From assembly GCA_040403315.1 (NCBI GenBank), contig JBBAKX010000002.1:62001-126000 (forward strand): 64,000 bases of DNA, in the 5' to 3' direction. Positions within the stretch are counted from its first letter, which is position 1. Every line of letters begins with the position of its first letter. This document shows, piece after piece, positions 55,093-63,738 of the stretch. The notes under the pieces are model-generated. The model was not told where the DNA came from. It did no database searches and worked only from the letters and a program-made list of their open reading frames with translations. A program made the translations under genes and the position numbers. This DNA comes from CAMCXT01 sp040403315. GTDB taxonomy: Bacteria > Bacteroidota > Bacteroidia > M30B66.

Positions 55093-57261
55093 TTATCTAA
55101 CTAAAGTTACTTTACCTACATAAATATGTTCGGTTTTTTGCATATCTAAAACCAACACTTTATAATTGTAAACGCCTAATGGGGCTGACTTTTTTCCATC
55201 GTTTGCTCTGCCATCCCACTGTTGATTGAATTTATCGGTATAAAATATTTGATCTCCCCATCTATCGAAAATAAACATTTCATAAGTTTTAATACCCTCA
55301 CCCTTAGGACTAAATTGATCATTCACACCATCATCGTTCGGTGAAAATGCATTCGGAATAAAAAACGCATAAATGGGTTCAATTTTAATCTTAACCATCG
55401 CAGTATCATAGCATCCAACTTCATTCACAGCAACTATTTTAGCGAAATAAGTTCCTGTATCCGAATAATAATATTTACCAGTAGGCTCATCAACAATATC
55501 GCCATTTCCAGGCTCAAGCCAAGTATCTAAAAATTCAGTTGATAAATCGGTAAATTCAATTTCAGGTGTTAAAATTGACTGGATCCTTGGATTGGCTTCG
55601 ATACCCGCATTGGGAGAAGGCCGAATTGTAATTAAGTCATTTAACAACAACTCCACGGTATCAAGGCATCCAACAATATTCTCAATAATTAGACTTACAT
55701 CGTAAATTCCTGGTTCTGTATAAACATGAACAGGGCTGGTTGCATTGGATGTTGTGCCATCTCCGAAATTCCAAATAAGTGTTGCACCCGGAGAAAATGA
55801 CGATTCATTGGTAAAAACAATTCTAGCAGGTTCACATTCATTCTGAGAATTCACAGAAAAATCAACATTTAATTCGGGATAAACTGTAACATCAATTGTA
55901 TCACTATCTGTGCAATGAGGGTCATTAATTGTTAAATAGACGGGATACACTCCAGGTTCACTCCAACTTACATTCTGTGGATTTTGCAATGTCGATGTGC
56001 CGATGTTTGCAGGACCTGTGAATTCCCATAAGAAAGTAGCCGAATTTTCGAACAATATTCCAGCAGTGAAATCAAAACTATTGTTTGTAATGCATTGTGG
56101 ATCAGGAACCTCTACTTCTGCATCAATTTCCCGATAAACAGCTATTTCTAAGAATGATGTATCTGAACATGAATAGCCTGGATTAGAAATTAACATCACC
56201 GTGTATTGCCCTGTATCAGGGTAAAGATATGTTGGATTGGTTGCGGTACTTATGTCATTTCCAACACCTGGAACACCAAAATCCCACTGATAAACTACAG
56301 AAAATTCGCTTTGATTTTGAAAACTCACCATCAATCCGTTGCAAACATTTCCAGTTTCAATATCGGCTGTAGGAGCTACAAAATCGGCTATCGATACACC
56401 ATTGCAATTCAATACATTAAACTGAAAATCTCTTTTGTTCACCGATAACAATACACCATTACGGTATTCAGATACACATACAGCAACAACGTGCTGACCC
56501 AATTGGGTAGGGAATGCTGTTAGCTCTCCGTTTACAGGATCTACGGCAGCGCCAGGTGTGGATGCCAAAGGGTTGTTTGCGGTGTAGGGAGGAATGAAAT
56601 TGACGAAATTGTATGGGGGCGCAGCTGCCGGAACTGGCATAGGATCGACAGTTGATGCACCCTCAAAAGGCGAACAGAATGAATATACCAATTGATCACC
56701 ATCAGGATCTGTTGCAGAATGATCAAAAATCAATGGATCGTTGATGCACAGTACAATAGGTGGAAAATTTGTGAACCGTGGACTAGAATTGCAATCCGTA
56801 AATGCCGATTCTGGAATTTGTGCTGTGTAAGTTGACCCAGTATCGCCTGGATCGAAAATATTCAAGATAGATTCATTCCTACAGCATCTTTGGTAGGTCA
56901 TTGAATATCCTCCAGGTATTGGATCTAAATCTACGATTTCGGTGTAAATCGCTTCTTCTACACAAACCTGTGCGTTGTCTTGATAGCAAGGATTTAGCGT
57001 GTTAATTGATAGCACATTGCTACCAGGGAAATTCATGAAAACATTTTGAACGAGCGCTCCAGATTGATTGTAAATACTTACAGTTGCTGGATCATCAAAA
57101 GGAGCTTGACCTAACAGGCAATCTCTATAGAGTTTAAGTGTAATTCTAAATTGACCATTTCCTAAACAATCATAATATATTTCACCACCAATAATATGCG
57201 TAGCACGAAGACTAGGCATTATCAGTAAGAAAAACATGAGTATAAGTGTTCTCAAATTCAA
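55093..57261 (-). CDS. PKD-domain surface protein with T9SS type B C-terminus
   Basis: This 722-residue protein has a short signal peptide (MNLRTLILMFFLLIMPSLRA). The N-terminal domain opens THIIGGEIYYDCLGNGQFRITLKLYRDC and is seen here as HIIGGEIYYDCLG and ITLKLYRDCL. I associate this cysteine-rich domain with gliding-motility-type proteins of Bacteroidota. Three PKD-like domains follow (VYQWDFGVPG, TFLWEFTGPA, LIWNFGDGTTSN). The type B C-terminus reads FFIPNAFSPNDDGVNDQF, IFDRWGDQIFY and GVYNYKVLVLD. It lies 112 bp upstream of the giant PKD gene and has a strong promoter of its own. Confidence 0.9.
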   Translation of the reverse strand: MNLRTLILMFFLLIMPSLRATHIIGGEIYYDCLGNGQFRITLKLYRDCLLGQAPFDDPATVSIYNQSGALVQNVFMNFPGSNVLSINTLNPCYQDNAQVCVEEAIYTEIVDLDPIPGGYSMTYQRCCRNESILNIFDPGDTGSTYTAQIPESAFTDCNSSPRFTNFPPIVLCINDPLIFDHSATDPDGDQLVYSFCSPFEGASTVDPMPVPAAAPPYNFVNFIPPYTANNPLASTPGAAVDPVNGELTAFPTQLGQHVVAVCVSEYRNGVLLSVNKRDFQFNVLNCNGVSIADFVAPTADIETGNVCNGLMVSFQNQSEFSVVYQWDFGVPGVGNDISTATNPTYLYPDTGQYTVMLISNPGYSCSDTSFLEIAVYREIDAEVEVPDPQCITNNSFDFTAGILFENSATFLWEFTGPANIGTSTLQNPQNVSWSEPGVYPVYLTINDPHCTDSDTIDVTVYPELNVDFSVNSQNECEPARIVFTNESSFSPGATLIWNFGDGTTSNATSPVHVYTEPGIYDVSLIIENIVGCLDTVELLLNDLITIRPSPNAGIEANPRIQSILTPEIEFTDLSTEFLDTWLEPGNGDIVDEPTGKYYYSDTGTYFAKIVAVNEVGCYDTAMVKIKIEPIYAFFIPNAFSPNDDGVNDQFSPKGEGIKTYEMFIFDRWGDQIFYTDKFNQQWDGRANDGKKSAPLGVYNYKVLVLDMQKTEHIYVGKVTLVR

Positions 57262-57283
57262 TTTAGCTTCTTTAATTCAGTAT

Positions 57284-57313
57284 CAAAATTAATCCGTAAT
57301 CGCTGCTAATCAA
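57284..57313 (-). promoter_or_regulatory. promoter of the PKD/type B gene
   Basis: On the minus strand TTG (57311-57313) is followed after 19 bp by TAATTTTG (57284-57291), matching both Bacteroidota elements and spacing. The ATG lies 22 bp downstream. Confidence 0.6.
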
Positions 57314-57348
57314 TAGACAAAAATAGCAGATTATCGGAATATAGGTAT

Positions 57349-59466
57349 CTAACGAATAACAGTAACTCTTCCAATAAATTGTCGAGTTTCGAGCGTTGGA
57401 AGCCTTGCAATAATTTTATAGGAGTATACGTCTATTGGAATATTATCGAGAATTCCTCTTGAACCATCTCCCCATCGCGCGTCGTAGTTATTGGTTGTAA
57501 AAATCTGTTCACCCCATCTGTTGAATATGTACATTTCATAGGATACAAATCCCTCCCCTATTGCTGCAAAGGCATCATTAATTCCATCTCCATCTGGCGT
57601 GAAAGTATTTGGAATCCACATATTAAAAAGTGGATAAGAGAAAATCGGATTTACAATTGTGTCTTTACAAGCCTCTTCGTTGGAAGCAATTAGCCTCACA
57701 TAAAACAATCCTGTATCAGGAAATGTGTAAACGGGATTTTGCAAGACTGATATTCCAGAATTATCTCCAAAATCCCAATCCCATTGAACCACATCAGAAT
57801 ATGAAAGGTCCTTAAACTGAACTGTTGAGTGGTCGAGGTAATCTACACTAAAAACAGCATTCACTTCAATTACCCGTACTTCTATAGAATTGGTAACTGT
57901 TATCGAACATGAATCTGTAACTGAAAGTTTATAAATTGTAGTTTGACTTGGGCTAACTTCTCTTGTTTGTCCTAAAATACCTAGGGTTTCCCATTGGTAA
58001 GCTATAGGTAGTTTTCCACCTGTGGAGTATCCGCCAATTACGGCCATATCTCCTTTACACAAAACGGTGTCGGGTGTTGTATACAATTTCAGAGGTACGT
58101 AATCTTTTATTTCTACGAACGCAGAATCAACCAATTGGGCGCCGCATTGGTCGGTAATATTCACTGTATACCATGAAGTAGAATCTGGGAAAACAGTTAC
58201 AGGGTTTTGATTGGGAAGACCAGTTTCCCAGTTGATTAAATAGGGCTGCACTCCTCCTGTTACAATAGCAGTGAGGTCAACTGGAACACGCGGGCACTTT
58301 TTCTGTTGTGGGGCACCTGGATTCAATGCTACTGGTGGTGGTGGATCGAAGATGGTAAAATCAACTCTTTTCTCAACAATATCGACGCAGCCGGTATCAC
58401 GGTAAATTACTGCAACAGTTTCACCGCCTGGTTCATTGATACCATCCTGAATAGCATTGATAACAAAAGAAATTGAAGATTGACCAGCGGGAATAGTTAC
58501 TGTTGTTGGAAAATTGTTGTAATCCACTCCAAATGTTGCAGTTCCTTCAACATCCAATGGAATGGTTAAAGGCGCGGTTGTTTCACCTGTTCTTGAAATG
58601 GTGATGGTCATATTGCCGCAATTCTCATATAATTCAGAAGCTCCATCCACATATGAGATTTGCCCTTTCACTTCTACTTCAGGACTTGTAAAACTCTGAC
58701 CTTCAAGAAACACTGCACTGTCATAAATACCATCACTTACATCAGCGATTACGATTGTAATGGTGTATTGTTGACAAGGGATTACGTTTGCTCGCGCGAT
58801 GAGTGGTCTTGTAAAACCATCGAACTCTACTGTAGATCCACCACTTGTGGTTCCATTACCGTTGTTGACAAAAAAGTTGTTGTTTGTTCCTGCGTTTACA
58901 TTGTTAATCGCAACAGGAAGTGTAGTTCCGGGAATTAAGGCGATATTTTGCATCCCAGTAATTCCAGGGCCTTGAATAAAAAAAGCAAATGCATCGTTGA
59001 ATTCAGATCCTACATATTCAGGATATTCTTCGGAAGCAAATACATAGCTGAACTGAACCACATCACCTTCGCAAACGAAATCGAATTTCAATACTGCAGC
59101 GTCTTGTGTTTCAGCTCCATTGCCAATGGCTTGTTCTAGCGGAGCGAAACCATTTTGACTGAGATTTTCCCCACTTCCAGAACTTTGGTTTGGCCCAGTA
59201 GCATCCTGAATTCTCCCGGTGCTTAATATAAGGCCATTCGCTAATCCTATATTTGAACTTGATCCATTAAAAGATCCAAGCATTTGGGATGCACCTGAAA
59301 ATGAAATATTGCTGGCTGAAACGCCATTCCCTAACAAAACATTTTGAACAAGTGGCTGTGCTGCTTGTTGACTAACAGTAAGTTGGGCCTTTAAAATAGA
59401 ACATGGAAACGCAGCCAGCAATGAAGCCAGTATACATTTTAACAAAGTTGTTCTGTATAAATTCAT
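57349..59466 (-). CDS. choice-of-anchor L surface protein with T9SS type B C-terminus
   Basis: This 705-residue protein starts with a signal peptide ending ILKAQ. Residues about 30-265 match the choice-of-anchor L domain (GLANGLILSTGRIQDATGPN, FVFASEEYPEYV read as YVFASEEYPEYVGSEFNDAF). A Calx-beta-like domain follows (about 270-375: ITISRTGETTAPLTIPL, FGVDYNNFPTTVTIPAGQ). A proline-rich linker leads to SprB/Ig-like repeats and a PKD domain (WDWDFGDNSGIS). The type B end is MWIPNTFTPDGDGINDAF, IFNRWGEQIF and IDVYSYKIIARL. It is the first of three adjacent same-strand type B genes. A possible -7 box TACATTCG lies 12 bp upstream of the ATG. Confidence 0.9.
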   Translation of the reverse strand: MNLYRTTLLKCILASLLAAFPCSILKAQLTVSQQAAQPLVQNVLLGNGVSASNISFSGASQMLGSFNGSSSNIGLANGLILSTGRIQDATGPNQSSGSGENLSQNGFAPLEQAIGNGAETQDAAVLKFDFVCEGDVVQFSYVFASEEYPEYVGSEFNDAFAFFIQGPGITGMQNIALIPGTTLPVAINNVNAGTNNNFFVNNGNGTTSGGSTVEFDGFTRPLIARANVIPCQQYTITIVIADVSDGIYDSAVFLEGQSFTSPEVEVKGQISYVDGASELYENCGNMTITISRTGETTAPLTIPLDVEGTATFGVDYNNFPTTVTIPAGQSSISFVINAIQDGINEPGGETVAVIYRDTGCVDIVEKRVDFTIFDPPPPVALNPGAPQQKKCPRVPVDLTAIVTGGVQPYLINWETGLPNQNPVTVFPDSTSWYTVNITDQCGAQLVDSAFVEIKDYVPLKLYTTPDTVLCKGDMAVIGGYSTGGKLPIAYQWETLGILGQTREVSPSQTTIYKLSVTDSCSITVTNSIEVRVIEVNAVFSVDYLDHSTVQFKDLSYSDVVQWDWDFGDNSGISVLQNPVYTFPDTGLFYVRLIASNEEACKDTIVNPIFSYPLFNMWIPNTFTPDGDGINDAFAAIGEGFVSYEMYIFNRWGEQIFTTNNYDARWGDGSRGILDNIPIDVYSYKIIARLPTLETRQFIGRVTVIR

Positions 59467-59541
59467 AATTTATGAAACGAATGTAAACTATCGTTGTTTT
59501 ACCTGTTTACAGAAAGGTAAAAAAATCTTACTTGCCCTAAC

Positions 59542-59549
59542 TAAATTTG
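59542..59549 (+). promoter_or_regulatory. -7 promoter element for the M20 dipeptidase
   Basis: TAAATTTG matches TAnnTTTG and lies 66 bp upstream of the ATG. The TTG within it (59547) could be mistaken for a start codon. Confidence 0.45.
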
Positions 59550-59615
59550 TGCCACCTTTTTACAAAATTACACCAAAGTATCGAGTCATCTTCTAACAAA
59601 CATAATAAACACAAA

Positions 59616-60989
59616 ATGAGCGAAATAAAGAACCTTGTTGATCAAAATTCCGAAAAATATCTGAATGAACTTTTTACACTTCTTCGTATTCCTTCAGTGA
59701 GTGCTGATCCAAAATATAAAGAAGAGGTGCTTAGAATGGCAGTATCCGTTAAAGATAGTTTAATTGGTGCTGGTGCCGACAATGTTGAAATTTGTCCGAC
59801 TCCAGGTTTTCCAATTATTTATGGAGACAAAATCATCGATCCAAGCTTACCAACAGTTTTAGTTTATGGGCATTATGACGTGCAACCTGCAGATCCTATT
59901 CATTTGTGGACAAATCCACCTTTTGAACCTGTGATCAAAGACGGGAAAATTTATGCCCGTGGCTCTGCCGACGACAAAGGTCAGGTTTTCATGCATGTTA
60001 AAGCATTCGAATTGATGCTCGAGAACAATTTGCTTCCATGCAACATCAAATTCATGATTGAAGGTGAAGAAGAAGTTGGTTCTGCCAATTTGGATGAATT
60101 CTTAATGAACAACAAGGAGAAGTTGAAAGCTGATTGCGTTTTAGTTTCCGATACTTCGATGATAGCCAATGATATTCCGTCTATTACGACTGGTTTACGT
60201 GGCTTAAGCTATGTTGAAGTTGAAGTTACTGGACCAAACCGTGATTTACACTCTGGTGTATATGGTGGAGGTGTTGCCAATCCGATCAATGTTTTGTGTG
60301 ATATGATTGCTTCATTAAAAGACAGCGATTTACAGATCACAATTCCTGGATTTTACGATGATGTAATTGAGTTGAGCGATGGCGAAAGAACTGCCATCAA
60401 TTCTGCTCCTTTTGATGTTGAGGCTTACAAAAGCGAACTCAAAATTGGTGATGTAATGGGAGAAACAGGTTTTACAACGCTCGAAAGAACTGCAACTCGA
60501 CCAACCTTAGATGTAAATGGGATTTGGGGAGGATACACTGGCGAAGGCGCTAAAACAGTTCTTCCATCGAAAGCATATGCAAAAATCTCGATGCGCTTGG
60601 TTCCAAACCAAAGCCCTGATAAAGTAACAGAGTTATTTAAGAATCACTTCGAAGCTATTGCACCAAAAGGTGTTCAGGTTGAAGTTCGTCCGCATCATGG
60701 TGGATGGCCTGTTGTAACTCCTACAGATTCTATTGAATATCAAGCAGCAGCGCTAGCGATGAAAACCACATTTGGTAAGGATCCAATTCCTTCGCGCGGT
60801 GGCGGAAGCATTCCAATTGTAGCATCATTCGAAAAAATCTTGGGTTTGAAAACTGTATTGATGGGCTTTGGACTTGATACAGACGACATTCATTCTCCTG
60901 ATGAGCATTACGGCGTATTTAATTACTTGAAGGGTATCGAAACTATTCCCTACTTTTACAAGTACTACACTGAATTGAAAAAAGCATAA
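59616..60989 (+). CDS. M20-family dipeptidase
   Basis: This 457-residue cytoplasmic metallopeptidase has the full M20 zinc site: VYGHYDVQP (first His/Asp), GSADDKGQ (bridging Asp), IEGEEEVGS (catalytic Glu and ligand), SDTSM, and the C-terminal DDIHSPDEHY. The dimerisation domain sits between about residues 200 and 320. It resembles carnosinase-like dipeptidases. I start it at the ATG at 59616 (MSEIKNLVDQN). An upstream TTG lies within the -7 box. A terminator follows. Confidence 0.92.
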   Translation: MSEIKNLVDQNSEKYLNELFTLLRIPSVSADPKYKEEVLRMAVSVKDSLIGAGADNVEICPTPGFPIIYGDKIIDPSLPTVLVYGHYDVQPADPIHLWTNPPFEPVIKDGKIYARGSADDKGQVFMHVKAFELMLENNLLPCNIKFMIEGEEEVGSANLDEFLMNNKEKLKADCVLVSDTSMIANDIPSITTGLRGLSYVEVEVTGPNRDLHSGVYGGGVANPINVLCDMIASLKDSDLQITIPGFYDDVIELSDGERTAINSAPFDVEAYKSELKIGDVMGETGFTTLERTATRPTLDVNGIWGGYTGEGAKTVLPSKAYAKISMRLVPNQSPDKVTELFKNHFEAIAPKGVQVEVRPHHGGWPVVTPTDSIEYQAAALAMKTTFGKDPIPSRGGGSIPIVASFEKILGLKTVLMGFGLDTDDIHSPDEHYGVFNYLKGIETIPYFYKYYTELKKA

Positions 60990-61003
60990 GTAATATTTTC
61001 ATC

Positions 61004-61036
61004 ACCGGGTCGTTGTAAAACGATCCGGTTTTATTT
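61004..61036 (+). terminator. terminator-like hairpin before the lipoprotein/DUF1501 cluster
   Basis: An 11-bp stem with one G-T pair (ACCGGGTCGTT at 61004-61014 with AACGATCCGGT at 61019-61029) is followed by TTTTATTT. It lies 15 bp after the dipeptidase stop and only 16 bp before the next ATG, so the downstream cluster must depend on read-through or on a promoter inside this hairpin region. Confidence 0.75.
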
Positions 61037-61045
61037 AGTTGGTTT

Positions 61046-61924
61046 ATGGGTAAACATTTCATTTTTAAGTTTTTATTCATAATATCTATTTTGGGCATTT
61101 CATCTTGCACCAAGAAAGAGGATAAGATTATTCCTGGAAATACTCCCCCACCCGACAATACACTTCCAACAGGATTGAAGGCCAACTTCATCAATAAATC
61201 CTATATCGGATTGTTAGGAAGAGAACCTTCAGAAACCGAATACAACGAGGCTTTAAACGCTTTGAATGCTGCAAATTTCAGTGAGACTTCAAGGTCGACC
61301 ATCATTAGCGACATTCTCGAAAACAATGAATTTTATACCCGTCAGTTCGAAATAGCGAACAACGAAATGTTGAACGGCCTCGATACATTTGAGGTAAATG
61401 ACATAATTTATACGTTTTCACTTTTGCTAACCCAGCCTCAATATGAGCCATTTTATGAGCAAATTCAAAGTGAATTAGATCGCTTGATCATATACAAATC
61501 CACCCCAACTTTATTTAACACCGGCCAACTAAGCATACAAGGGATGCACCGTATATGTGTAAACAATTATTTCTTCGATCAGCTCAATATGGGCTCGTTG
61601 AACTTTGTTATCGCAACCTATCAATTGTTTTTGCTAAGGAATCCTTCAGAATTTGAAAAAACTGAAGGTGTTAAGATTGTTGATGGCTTTACCGGAGTTT
61701 TGTTTCTTCAGGAGGCTTCTTCAAAAAACGAATACATTGATATCTTTTTGAATTCTACTGATTATGCTGAAGGCCAGGTTAAACAATTGTTTAATCGTTT
61801 TTTATTCAGATCGCCTAATACCGAAGAATCTGTTTATTTCACCCAGATGTTAAAACAAAATCTGGATTTCAAAAATCTATTGGTGAACTTACTAAAAACT
61901 GATGAATATGCTGGCATTGAATAG
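61046..61924 (+). CDS. lipoprotein of unknown function (first gene of the DUF1501-like cluster)
   Basis: This 292-residue protein has a lipoprotein signal peptide with lipobox LGISSC (Cys21) followed by KKED. The mature part is helical and negatively charged. A motif NKSYIGLLGREPSETEYNEAL near residue 50 is seen here as YIGLLGREPSETE, and near the C-terminus QLFNRFLFRSPNTEESV has similar character. These resemble the repeated R.P...E helices of planctomycete PSD-type or DUF4214-like domains, but I cannot assign a family. Its stop overlaps the next gene by 23 bases, so the two are translated together. Confidence 0.65.
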   Translation: MGKHFIFKFLFIISILGISSCTKKEDKIIPGNTPPPDNTLPTGLKANFINKSYIGLLGREPSETEYNEALNALNAANFSETSRSTIISDILENNEFYTRQFEIANNEMLNGLDTFEVNDIIYTFSLLLTQPQYEPFYEQIQSELDRLIIYKSTPTLFNTGQLSIQGMHRICVNNYFFDQLNMGSLNFVIATYQLFLLRNPSEFEKTEGVKIVDGFTGVLFLQEASSKNEYIDIFLNSTDYAEGQVKQLFNRFLFRSPNTEESVYFTQMLKQNLDFKNLLVNLLKTDEYAGIE

Positions 61925-62411
61925 TCGTTTCTATAGTATCATTCTGTTAGCAATATTGAGTACTTCTTATCAGGGTTGCAAAAAGGAGACTACCAATATA
62001 TATGAGGTTGATGATGTTTTAGTAACTAAAGATCAAAGCGAAAAAACCGTTAGTAAAACCATGGTTGAGTTTATCTCAATTGCTTATGCTGATGTTTTCG
62101 GCTCAACGATTAGTCAAAATGATTTGGGCATTTTATCGCTGCTTTACCTTGCATTTGGCGATAAAATTTTGATTGAAGATGTATTGGTTAAAAATATGTT
62201 GAATTCGCCTGATGCAAATCTTCCAAGTAACGCTGAGATGAGGGCAAACATTGGTCAATATGTTAAAAATACATACATTAAATTATACAATCGAGAGCCG
62301 AATGAATTGGAAAGCTTTACGCTTACCGAAAAAATAAATGCCAACGAGGCTATGACTTCTGCCATGGTTTATTATGCCATGATGACCTCAAATGAATACC
62401 GTTTTTATTAA
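61902..62411 (+). CDS. small lipoprotein of unknown function (second gene of the cluster)
   Basis: This 169-residue protein has a signal peptide with a lipobox-like STSYQGC followed by KKE. The start may be the ATG at 61902 or the one at 61908. Both overlap the previous gene. The mature part is helical and contains YIKLYNREPNELE near residue 130, matching the REP.E.E motif of the upstream lipoprotein. The two genes may therefore be distant paralogues, or parts of a once-longer protein. It is followed after 10 bp by the Tat-exported protein. Confidence 0.6.
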   Translation: MNMLALNSRFYSIILLAILSTSYQGCKKETTNIYEVDDVLVTKDQSEKTVSKTMVEFISIAYADVFGSTISQNDLGILSLLYLAFGDKILIEDVLVKNMLNSPDANLPSNAEMRANIGQYVKNTYIKLYNREPNELESFTLTEKINANEAMTSAMVYYAMMTSNEYRFY

Positions 62412-62421
62412 TCTGCAAACT

Positions 62422-63738
62422 ATGTCACAATATATTCCTCGTAGAAGTTTTATCAAGAAAACAGCGATTGCCGCAGCAGCAACTGTTGCCGCACCATATA
62501 TTCTTCCTTCGGGACGATTGTTTGCAGCAACTGGAAACCGAATTGCCAACCATGTGGTTTTCTGCATGTTTGCTGGTGGAGTTAGAAATATTGAATCGGT
62601 ACTTCAACAACGTGGCAATTTAATGCCAGGGTCTTTTAATGGAAGCGGTGGAATAGATCCTGCTATTGCTCCAGGAATCCAAGCACTTCCATCGCCAATC
62701 GGAGCAACACTGCAATCGCAAGGCACATTGTATAAACAATTTAGATATGCTCAAGGTCCTACTGGACACTTTAATGGGCACTCAACAGCATTAACAGGCA
62801 ATTACACATTGCAAGATTTGAATATCAAGGAACCACCAAGAAATCCTACAATTTTCGAATATTACAGAAAGCATTCAGATCCAATACAAAGTGCAATGAA
62901 TGCCTGGTGGATTTCGAATGCACTTGGCCCCTACCCTTCTCTAAACTTCAGTACATATATTGGATATGGTGCCTTGTATGGTGCGAATTTTATGCAGCCT
63001 GCAACATTGATTAGTGGACTTGGTGCAAATGCGCTTTCAAATCCAAAGGTATTTACTCAAGCTGAAATGCAGGAAGTAAATCAGTTACGAAGCTTTTTTA
63101 ACGAAAGCTTTTCAAGATCAGCCACGAAGGATGGAAATTCGATTCTGAACGAAAGTGTAGACAATGATTTGATTCAGAATTTCCTTCAAAATACATTCGA
63201 TACGGCCCTTGCAGGTGGATTAAATGATCCTTGGAATATTGGAGAACAATTCATGAACGATGACATGTTCAATGTTTCTGCAGCAGAAAGAATCATCCAA
63301 CAATTCAAACCAGAACTTCTTGTGGTGAACATGCAGGGAGTGGATATTTGTCACTCGAATTACACCCAATACTGCAACAATCTCCGAAAAGCTGATTATG
63401 CAGTGAGTCACTTGTGGCAAACCATTCAAAACACACCAGGAATGGCGAACGACACTATTTTAATTGTTGCACCAGAGCATGGACGAAACCTTCAACCAAA
63501 TACAATATCCGACAATTACGGCCAATTAGCATTGGATCACACAAGCGACAATACTTCTCGAGAAATTTTCTGTATGTTAGTTGGGCCGCCAGATAAAGTG
63601 CAGCAAAATCAGCTCATCAATGATCTAACAGGAGAAAGCATCGATATCGCTCCTACGATTGCGCATATTTTAGGATTTAAAGACGCTATTCCTGGTGGGA
63701 TGTTACCCGGACGAGTTTTAACTGAAGCACTGGTATGA
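62422..63738 (+). CDS. Tat-exported alkaline-phosphatase-superfamily protein, DUF1501-like
   Basis: With the ATG at 62422 the protein has 438 residues and begins with a twin-arginine signal (PRRSFIKKTAIAAAATVAA). A start ten codons upstream would overlap the previous gene. The body has the layout of DUF1501/sulfatase-like proteins: ANHVVFCMFAGGVRNIESV, GPTGHFNGHSTALTGNY, LLVVNMQGVDICHSNYTQY, and TILIVAPEHGRNLQPN with DHTSDN. It should be folded in the cytoplasm and exported to the periplasm. Related proteins in Planctomycetes and Proteobacteria sit beside DUF1549/1553 or DUF1800 genes, and their function is unknown. Its stop overlaps the next start (ATGA). Confidence 0.75.
   Translation: MSQYIPRRSFIKKTAIAAAATVAAPYILPSGRLFAATGNRIANHVVFCMFAGGVRNIESVLQQRGNLMPGSFNGSGGIDPAIAPGIQALPSPIGATLQSQGTLYKQFRYAQGPTGHFNGHSTALTGNYTLQDLNIKEPPRNPTIFEYYRKHSDPIQSAMNAWWISNALGPYPSLNFSTYIGYGALYGANFMQPATLISGLGANALSNPKVFTQAEMQEVNQLRSFFNESFSRSATKDGNSILNESVDNDLIQNFLQNTFDTALAGGLNDPWNIGEQFMNDDMFNVSAAERIIQQFKPELLVVNMQGVDICHSNYTQYCNNLRKADYAVSHLWQTIQNTPGMANDTILIVAPEHGRNLQPNTISDNYGQLALDHTSDNTSREIFCMLVGPPDKVQQNQLINDLTGESIDIAPTIAHILGFKDAIPGGMLPGRVLTEALV

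Noticed and set aside
50085..59466. Plus-strand frames opposite the PKD genes, some over 80 codons
   Set aside because: They are antisense to strongly supported coding sequence and arise from its low-complexity composition.
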